Shown here: positions 56,289-64,000 of the stretch, piece by piece
Layout: each line of letters opens with the position of its first letter
Position numbering within the stretch: the stretch's first letter is position 1
DNA from: Eustoma russellianum
Taxonomy: Eukaryota; Streptophyta; Magnoliopsida; Gentianales; Gentianaceae
Reading direction: 5' to 3'
Assembly: GCA_036186865.1 (NCBI GenBank)
Contig: AP025041.1
Location: 1,855,879 to 1,919,878 of the forward strand
Length of the DNA: 64,000 nt
The notes under the pieces: model-generated
Told to the model about the DNA's origin: nothing
Database searches by the model: none
Seen by the model: the letters and a program-made list of their open reading frames with translations, nothing else
Position numbers and translations under genes: made by a program

Positions 56289-57941
56289 TGCTGTTTTGCA
56301 AGTCCTCTGACCATCGTGCCCTTTTTCATCCGAATGCTGAGAGCACTTTGCTGAGCCAGTTAGGAACCAGGTTCCCGTGGTATGTTTGAAACTGCAGATT
56401 TTCCTCTATTAATAATTTATTTGATGGAAGTTAGATACTATCATCGGCAGGGTAAAGCTGCCTCTTGCAGTGGACTTAAAGTTCAGGGGGGGGGGGGGGG
56501 ATGGATTTTTAGGTATGCTTCTAAATTTAGTGGGGAAATTTTTGTCGGAAAAAAATTCCCATTGAGACCTTGTTTGATAGTGGACTTCCTTCTTTGGCAG
56601 CTTCTGGCAATGCTTTTCTCCTGCAAATAGGAAGTGAAAGTAATTGTAGACGGAGGGGCATTTTCTCCTCTGGGGACTCTTCTTCAACTATTTGTATTAT
56701 GTATGCAAGTAAGCAAGTAGGAATTTTGGGTCAAGAGGGAAAAAGGTTAAAATCAACTACGTAGAAGAAACTGTTAATCCCTTTGAAGAAGACCTTGATG
56801 AAATCCAGAAAGTCATATATACAGTTGACTGTAGATTTGCGGCCAGTGTACCAACTAGAGATTGTGTTTGTACCTTTGTCATAAAATTTTCCTTTGGTAA
56901 ACAGTACAAAATTGTCCCTTCAACTAGAAGTTGATGAAGCTCCAATTGCACTACGTGCACATATGAGGCTGAAACAGTGTCCTGAGAGCCACATAATCAA
57001 GATTTATCGATCTCCATCAGTGCATCTATTTTCAGCAAATAGGAGGTGATATCTGTTTAGCCATTCTCAAGCAAAGATTATAGTAAAATCCTAATTCGCT
57101 TTCCTGAGGAAGTTGCAATCCAGAATTATGACGAGCCAGGTTTGGGCTGTGTGGTGCTTGTTGAAATGACATTTTATCTTTGTAGTAATAGAGGGATATT
57201 CTGCATGTGCAATAATTGATCTTGTCCTTCAGTTGCTTCTTGAATTGCAATATGCAAGATTGTTAAGAAGTTGATGTGTGGGAGTGAACCACTAACCTGC
57301 ATGGCGATTAATTCAAACAAATTTAGGACTCCTCGAAGAAAGTAATATCAATCTCATAGCTTGTGCTCATGCTGAAGATAAGAAAGCGAAGCAAATACAT
57401 CCTTGGCTGGAGGAACATCCTTGTGCTGTCTATAACGAAAGAAGTTCATGCTTGTTGCAACTTCTATTTCTGTAATTTTCGCATTAGGAAAGTAGACGCT
57501 TGCTTGAGGCTGTAAGTTGCAAGCTCTACTAGACTGATGCTTAATATGATTCTGCACCAAGGTGTTATTATGGTTGCAATATCAGGTTGAATGTTTGTTT
57601 CTATCTGTTATTGTGAGTTTAGTGATTGCGCACAAGGAGCTTCAGATGGCCAAATTCTTGAAAAGGCTATCAAATCAGGAAAAGTTGACATTTGTACATT
57701 TAGTTCTTTATAGCATCAAAGCTTTCGACTAACAAGTAGAAAAACTTGATGCCAAATTGGTCTGCAATGTAGCCTATTCAAGTTTTGAAGTTATGATATA
57801 TTAGTACTGCACAGGAAACCAAGTGGAAAGATTTAAGGTCAATGCAGTGTCTTTCCCATTGAAAATAACGTGTTAAATACAAACCTGCATGTTCAAGCAG
57901 TTTCCTCATGGCACTTATGTTGACTTTATATTTGCGTTGGT
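56289..57941. other. PPR 3' region and intergenic DNA
   Basis: Includes a poly(G) tract at 56486-56500. Several short frames between 56380 and 57560 have no recognisable similarity. Nothing else supported. Confidence 0.5.
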
Positions 57942-60900
57942 CTAATTAGTTGAGCTTGTGACGTGTGATGATTTTGATGTGCTCGTGAATGCGGGGCTGT
58001 ATTCTGAGGTTTGTGTGTTATAGGTTGTGGACTTGTCATCATTAGCTTTCCATCTCTGCAAAGCTCGAGGGAGCTTCATCTGGAGATCAATTCCAAAACC
58101 TTCCTCTTCATCGTTTGAGCTGGGCATCCACTGGACTACAAGGGGAGACAAGACGTTAACCACATGGCCCATGTCAGGCCTCTGTGATGGTCCCGAGACG
58201 TGCAATGTCCGGCTAATTCTGATACTTTGCAGATATCTTTGAACTTTTCCTCATCCGTTTCCAGAGAAGGATCCAAGGAGCTTTTAAGATTGTCATTATT
58301 AGTCGTGATCTTGCGGAACCAAGTGACCAGATGACTTCTCTCTTCTGGCAATGTGTCATCTAATGCTTTCTGACCTGTCATGATCTCCATCAAGATGACT
58401 CCAAAGGCAAATACGTCAACTTTTGTGCTTACCTTTCCAGTGGCTGTATGAAAAAAGAAATGCTAGTTACTGGGTTTTTCTGGACAGGAAAACAAATTTC
58501 TGATTTTGCTAAATTTTGCATTATTCTAGTCTTATTTAGTTTTCTTTTCCTGTCCTTTTTCCTGATCTCAAATTTATCTTTATTGTAAAGGGGAAATAAA
58601 GTTCCTTAGCATGTTCTTTGCTGGAAGATTAAACGATTATAAGTTAAATAAATTTAACGTGGGATCTGAAAAAAGGACGTGCAGGGGCAAACTGTGGATG
58701 CTGTGACATGCTAAAGCTCTTTTAACTATCTACCCACATAAGCATATTAATGGAAGAAGATGAAGATGAAGTATCTATTCAGGTCAAGGATGTGAAGTTA
58801 AGGTATCAAAACATGAATCTCTTGTTTCTCGGTAGTTTAAAGTATTAAGTACCTGCATATTCCAGTGCAAGGTAACCGAATGTTCCAGCCAATCTTGTCT
58901 CCAATGAGTGTCTTCCATCAGGGGCACTCCTAACCAATCCAAAATCAGACACCTTAGCCCTCATATCATCTCCAAGGAGGATATTAGAGGGTTTCAGATC
59001 TCTATGGATGAAGCTCTGCTGTGCTTGTGTAGATATTCGACTCCTCTAGCAAGGACCCGTTTCCGTGTAAGAGGTGGGAGACCCTTTTCGTTCCATAACG
59101 CTGTCCCAGTGTACCTTGAGGCATATATTCATACACTAAAAGCCTCTCATTTCCATGGAGACAGAAACCATGAAGTGCCACCAAGTTCCTGTGTCTAACC
59201 TGTATGAGGATCTCGATTTATGCTTTGAACTCAGCAAGACCTTTATCCAGAATAGCGGACTCCATCCTTTTCACGCAATCTGCGTGCCATCATGAAGTTG
59301 TCCCTTGTAAACAGTTCCAAAGCCACCTTCACCCACTATGTTATCCTCCCTGAAGTTGTTTGTTACTTCTCTTAGTACCTGAATTGGTATTGATACACCC
59401 ATGCCTTCAAAATCACTGCTTGGAGTCTGTATTTCAGAAGCATTTGCAGTGCCACCTTTATCTTCTGGTTTGTTCCCACTTCTATTAATAATTTTCAATT
59501 CCAACTCGTATTGATCCGCTCTCCATTTCTTTGTACATTTCTTATAGATAACAAAGCTCACAATTGCAAGTACAACAGCAATTCCAGAGGTAACACCTGC
59601 AATCAACCACCGCAATACTAGTGCTTTTACTTCATTGGTTGGACTCGATGGGTTAGAAATTTTAGTTGGAGAACTTCCTGGAGGTGAGGTAAGCGGCACA
59701 CTGGCTCCAATTAAGGGATCGCCTACTGTGACACCTGGGTCAAACTTTGGTACTTGCCCAGAAATATTGTTGTTAATTACATCAAAAGTCCGCAAATTTT
59801 TCAAGCTGGTCAAGCTATCAGGTATGGTATAAGGTTGTTATCGCTCAGTATCACAGACTTCAATGAAGTAAGATTTGCCATGGCAGTTGATATGGTGCAC
59901 ACAAAACCCTGCTTCGCAAAATTGATCAAGCCACACCGCCAGATTCACAGGATATATACCTCCAATCTTGACAAGGATCATTCCCTTTCCAAGATTCTGC
60001 CATCGCCATCGGATAACCCTAAGCACCAGCAACCTCTAGAAGTGCAGTAAACTGACCATCACATGGTCCAGAACTATTTTTGCAAAAACTATTTGTATTT
60101 CCAAGGGTGACCTGGAAACCTTTAGGAAACTAGGCACAGGACCCTGGAAAACATTGTTTCCCAAAGAAATTTTCGCCGGCTTAGGAAGCAAAACAGAGAT
60201 GCAGGAACCAGACAGGTTAGCTGATTATCGCGGAAGCTGAATGTCAACCAGGTTCTTACAACGAGAAATATCAGGTATAGGCCCTGTAAACTTATTAACA
60301 TGTAGCCAAGCGTCTGTTAATTGCGACATTGAAGCAATAACATTAATCCAGCCTGACAAACCTGTAGCCTGATTGTTGATCCATAATTTCTGAATCCCTG
60401 ACTTGCCTAATGGTAAAGACCCTGTAATATTGTTATACGAAAGCCTGACATTCCTCAAGCTTGGGAAATGATCAAATATGTCAGGCATCGAACCAGTGAT
60501 GTTGGCGCCATCAGCGAAAAAGTTGACCAGGATTCTGGAACCACTCAGGCTACTGGGGATTGTCCATTGGGCAAGCCCTGGATTATTGCCTATGCTAAAA
60601 TTCTGCAAATTTCTAAGCCCAGATAGAAAACCATTTGGGATTGAGGAAAAATTGTTCCCATCAAGATAGACTTGTTGAAGGGAAGAGAGATTGGACAAAG
60701 GTGGCAGTTGGCCTGAAAGCTGATTGTTTTGCCTACTAAAGAGATTTCAGGCTAGATAGTTGGTTGATTTCTGAAGGTAATTCACCTGAAATAGATTTGG
60801 AGTTGAGACTGATGGAGCTGACCCTGCCTGACGAGTCACATGGCGCGCCTGTCCATTTACAGGGTTTAGAGCCATACCAACCTGGGTTGGGGGAGAGTGA

Positions 60901-61044
60901 TTTTGCCAATTTGGCCATGACGGCCGCGTCATTGGCTAAGACATGGTGTATGAAGGTGGAAACAGCTGTGAGGTACAATATTTTCCTGTACAATTTGTGC
61001 TTATAGTCTTCTTGCATGATAGTTGTTTCTTGTGATGTTGGCAT
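57942..61044 (-). pseudogene. TMK-type LRR receptor-like kinase pseudogene
   Basis: All parts of a TMK receptor kinase appear in order: an N-terminal signal segment and LRR cap (NPGWYGSKPCKWTGAPCDSS, 61044-60736), LRRs (60698-60225: NLSSLQQVYLDGNNFSSIPN), a second LRR island (about 60220-59770), TM (LRWLIAGVTSGIAVVLAIVS), P-loop (IVGEGGFGTVYKGQLHDGTQ), HRDLKPSNILL and DFG (58857-59010), an intron at about 58451-58856, and the C-terminal kinase lobe ending in the TMK signature MGHVVNVLSPLV...GIDLQMKLPRALQRW. Breaks: a frameshift at about 60740, stops at 60225 and about 60028, decay at 59990-59830, a frameshift at about 59270 exactly at the catalytic Lys codon, a stop at about 59215, loss of frame at about 59000-59100, and a frameshift at about 58190. 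The retained kinase intron shows a duplicated gene, not a retrocopy. Confidence 0.92.
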
Positions 61045-61126
61045 TCGAGATGACGACGTTGGTGGTGGTGATGATAATTAAAATATGTTAAGTTATACTT
61101 TTACGGAAAACAACGAAATTCTCATA

Positions 61127-61382
61127 CTCCCACAGTCCTAAAATGACAGATACCTTTTCAGATTTTCTATGAACATGTTCATCTTCTATTAATTTTGACA
61201 ATTTATGTGATTTTTAACATTATTCTTATCAATGATAAACAGAGACAACATATTAGACTTTAAAAGAGTAAGAGTAAAAATAAGAATATGGTGTAATTCT
61301 AGCGATAAGATAACCCATAAAACGATTTTTTTTTTTTAAATTAAAAGACCCAAAAGTGTGTATCAATTTGGGCTGGCGGAAG
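61127..61382. mobile_element. Stowaway-like MITE, 256 bp
   Basis: The left end CTCCCACAGTCCTAAAATGA and right end reverse complement CTTCCGCCAGCCCAAATTGA are flanked by TA (61125-61126, 61383-61384). The sub-terminal gacagatacc / gtgtgtatca also pair. It inserted just upstream of the receptor-kinase pseudogene. Confidence 0.65.
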
Positions 61383-61687
61383 TATATTAATAGAAGAATA
61401 TTACATTATTTGAGTCTTTTTAAATAAGAAAATAGTGAACCTAACGATATATTTTATTGATTTATGTCATATGCAAAAATACGCGACAATTCAAAGAAAC
61501 AACTGCTTTATTCAATTTAAGCTAGTTAACAATATGTCAAAATAAAAATCGAACACTTTTATTTAGGGAGTGTAATATAGCACAAAATATAGGATGGAGA
61601 CGTTGAAGGCGGGCACATCAGAGCACATCCTCGTTAACTTCTTAACAGATTATGTTAAATGAAGCAAAAAAAAAAAAAAAAATTTAT

Positions 61688-61905
61688 GTTATAACAACAA
61701 CATTACCTCAGTGTTTTAGACGCTTCCGTCTATGACGAGATAGGAGGATCCGATGTATACAACCATACCTATAGAAATAAAAAGAATTTGTTTTCCGATG
61801 ACCCATAATGAAAATCATCAAGCTGTGTCGATCAAAAACTACTTCACAATATAAGAAGCGCAACCAATTTAGTGAGTCATTTTGGTTTCTATCATACACC
61901 AAAAT
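61688..61905 (-). repeat. SINE-like family A, full copy, minus orientation
   Basis: On the minus strand: actcactaaattggttgcgc, ttcttatattgtgaagtag, tgatcgacacagcttgatg, gtatggttgtatacatcgga, catagacggaagcgtct, ending gtaatgttgttgttat. It is collinear with 36236-36475. Confidence 0.7.
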
Positions 61906-62318
61906 CAAAAAAAAAGAAATGTGTCTTGCAGCGAACAAATTTATTAATGGACGTGGTAGTTATTCTTATAAGTACAAAACGTATTTTTTTTTCTAAATGT
62001 TTATATGTAAATCAAGTTTAAGTTTGGTACTTTCTCTAGCAAAAGGAGCTCCAGATCTAATATAGTACTTTTTTACTATTTGGGCTGAAAGGGGAGGTGC
62101 AAACCCAAATTGACAAGTCGCCAGAAGCATCCTGAGGAATCGTGTGTTTTGGAACCCTCTAGAATCCCAAATCCATTTTATTAATCACACCATTTAAACC
62201 TCTTCCCCCTCCCTCTGTTTCTGTGTACTGTCTTCGTTCTCTTCATCTGAGTAGCTCACAACACTCCATCAGTCGGTAAATCCATTGTGATCTGTTTCTA
62301 GAAGACTAGGGTCGAGAT

Positions 62319-62705
62319 ATGGACGAGGACTTCGATATGCCTCCGGCGGAGGATATGGGAATGGGAATGGACGAGGATTTGGATCTGCCAGAGCAGGCTC
62401 CGGTGCTGAAGGTTGGAGAAGAGAAGGAGATCGGAAAGGAAGGTTTGAAGAAGAAGCTTCTGAAGGAAGGTGATGGTTGGGAAACTCCTGATGCTGGCGA
62501 TGAAGTCGAAGGTTAGCTGTAGTGACTTTGTTTTTTCAGGTTACGTGGACAACATCCTGGTTGAATTATCGCTTGCTTCATTGTGCACTCACATTAATGT
62601 CTTGACTTGTGATTTCAGTTCATTATACGGGGACTCTGTTGGATGGAACTAAGTTCGATTCGAGTCGCGACCGGGGAACGCCGTTCAAATTTACTCTTGG
62701 CCAAG
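62319..62705 (+). CDS. ROF/FKBP62-type peptidyl-prolyl isomerase, first two exons
   Basis: Exons 62319-62511 and 62619-62705 join in frame (E|VHYTGTLLDG). The acidic start (MDEDFDMPPAEDMGMGMDED), LKVGEEKEIGKEGLKKKLLK and then the first FKBP domain (VHYTGTLLDGTKFDSSRDRG, TPFKFTLGQ) identify a multi-domain plant FKBP like ROF1/ROF2 (FKBP62/65), HSP90 co-chaperones in heat acclimation with three FKBP domains and TPR repeats. The next exon should begin with phase 1 and a VIKGWD-like motif; I do not find it before 64000, so it lies beyond the window after an intron of at least 1.3 kb. The leader (62200-62318) is CT-rich. Confidence 0.92.
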
Positions 62706-64000
62706 GTTTGTATTCTTAATCTCTAAATTAATACTAAAGAGTATGAATTGGTACAACGTAGAACATTTTCTTTTTCTTGTCTTTTTTTTTTCGTCGTTAA
62801 GGTTACGCAGTATGAAGGTATCCGAGTATTAAATCGGGGTAGAAAATAGCTAGCTTGTTCAACATGATGGCACTGCATCGCAGTTGCTCAGCGAATGGAG
62901 TGCTATGCATATGCATTGCTCAACTGTGTTGGTCCTTGTTGGTGAAACTCCAAAAGTTAGAAAAATTAAGTGCAAAACTCGCAAAGGTCAAGGAATAAGA
63001 GCGTTCTGAACATTCCTCGGTGGTTGTGCAGCTATAATTTGGTAATGCAAAAGGATCTGTGATAAATTTGTTTTAGAGGGTAGGCCAAGCTTTATCTTTC
63101 GCCGTGAACTGTGTTTATCAAACCTGTGGGCGAAGAGCAGTCGTTGTAGACGGTAATTTCATGTGCTTAATTCCTGATTACCTTTCTCTTAATGAAAGGA
63201 TGAGGTATACCCCTCAAATACCTTGCCCCAAATCGGCTTTGCTGGACCCTGTACATTGGGAAAAACAGTGAAAGTAAAACTACCACAATCATGACAAGTG
63301 TGTTCAATTTGGTTTGCCACAGTTAACGTTACTTGACTTGATAAAGGTGTAAGCCGCCTTGGACACATCTTTGACACTTGACTTTGACTACATGTTCAAG
63401 CTGCCTTGGCTATAGAAAGAGGAAAGGCCGCCACTATCTGGTCAGCATATGTAGTTCTCGATCTTTGTTCAGGTAAGGGAACAACAAAGACCACCCAGCA
63501 CTGCTTGATCTGTTAAAGGCTCATGCTGCCTCATACACATCTCAGCTACTCTAGTTCAACATGTTCAAACTTTTGGGTCATTATCAGTACGATATTCTTT
63601 AAACAGAAAAAATTCGGTTCAGATGTGCGTTGGAGCGGCCACTTCATCAAGTCTCATACTTTGAGTCATAACTTCTGTATAATGAAAGCTATGCATCAGC
63701 GTCAAAGAGTAAAATACGCAAAGAATAAAAGGGCAAACTATTATCTTCAGGCACCTGCTTTTTATGGCCTCTAGTGCTTTTTGACTTGTGGACCCGTCAC
63801 CAAGTGAGCTAGGTTCGCCTTTTTAAGGATAATCGGGTTACATTTAACCAGTTGACTACCATGTTCATTCTTGAAGCATCTCTGCTTTCTTGCAGCACAT
63901 TTCATTGGGTTTAAGATTACCGGGCTTTCTAGAACTCTATTTATACGTCTCTATTGCAGATGTTTTCTTGATATAGAAAAATTGACTTTTTCAGTTCTTG
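62706..64000 (+). other. Intron 2 of the FKBP gene (start), no exon found
   Basis: The donor at 62706 is followed by about 1.3 kb with no FKBP-like coding segment and no recognised element. Frames at 63189-63377 and 63523-63774 have no similarity to the family. Confidence 0.6.

Noticed and set aside
1..64000. CRISPR arrays, operons, prophage or plasmid functions
   Set aside because: The window is spliced plant nuclear DNA; the regular repeats seen are MITEs, SINEs and microsatellites without spacer structure.
62706..64000. Next exon of the FKBP gene inside the window
   Set aside because: No segment encoding the expected continuation of the FKBP domain with an AG acceptor was found.

Overview
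This is plant nuclear DNA, from a eudicot: AT-rich intergenic sequence, GT-AG spliced genes, plant-only families (GAUT/QUA1 pectin glycosyltransferase, TMK-type receptor kinase, AP2/ERF-like factor, PPR protein), plant MITEs and SINEs, and an L1-type LINE. I cannot name the species. There are three assembly gaps of 10 N (3826-3835, 28646-28655, 41596-41605). This is not a prokaryotic or viral window, and I found no operon, CRISPR array or phage.

Gene layout, left to right: (1) 429-2524 (+), 3' part of an ER-lumen-retention-receptor (ERD2-like) gene; (2) 5822-10669 (-), an NTF2-RRM-RGG protein of the G3BP type, nine exons, with two introns that only fit as GC-AG introns; (3) 13101-15866 (-), a GAUT8/QUA1-like galacturonosyltransferase, three exons; (4) 17930-19340, a probable but unresolved minus-strand transcription unit; (5) 20316-25596 (-), a whole L1-like LINE with 16-bp target-site duplication, ORFs decayed; (6) 26645-28135, a copia-type LTR fragment with a strange palindromic structure; (7) 32921-35482 (+), an AP2-domain gene of the At4g13040/APD1 type; (8) 38016-43389 (-), an FHA2-like FHA-domain gene with a 3.6-kb first intron; (9) 45751-47239 (+), RNA polymerase I/II/III subunit RPB10, complete; (10) 49210-52273 (+), a plant trypsin-fold protein; (11) 53021-53629 (-), a hydrophobic single-exon ORF of unknown function; (12) 55164-56288 (+), an intronless PPR gene; (13) 57942-61044 (-), a TMK-like receptor-kinase pseudogene; (14) 62319 to beyond the right edge (+), the 5' end of a ROF/FKBP62-type immunophilin gene.

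The genes are ordinary, independent eukaryotic transcription units (housekeeping, secretory pathway, cell wall, transcription), with no sign that they work as one pathway. For the spliced genes I traced exon joins by hand; five complete ones (NTF2-RRM, GAUT, APD1-like, FHA2-like, RPB10) and the trypsin-fold gene each sum to an exact multiple of three.

The intergenic space is rich in non-autonomous elements, many with target-site duplications visible by eye: three copies of a hAT MITE family rich in ttcggctcg-type motifs, a 1-kb hAT derivative, three or four copies of a MITE carrying CACGTG (G-box/ABRE-like) cores, a second palindromic CACGTG MITE family, Stowaway and Harbinger MITEs, two SINE-like families, and organelle-derived scraps (mitochondrial 26S rRNA, a trnH relic). 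The most unusual object is the element at 26645-28135, an LTR whose two outer ends are both the same (U5) LTR end in inverted orientation and still flanked by a 5-bp duplication.
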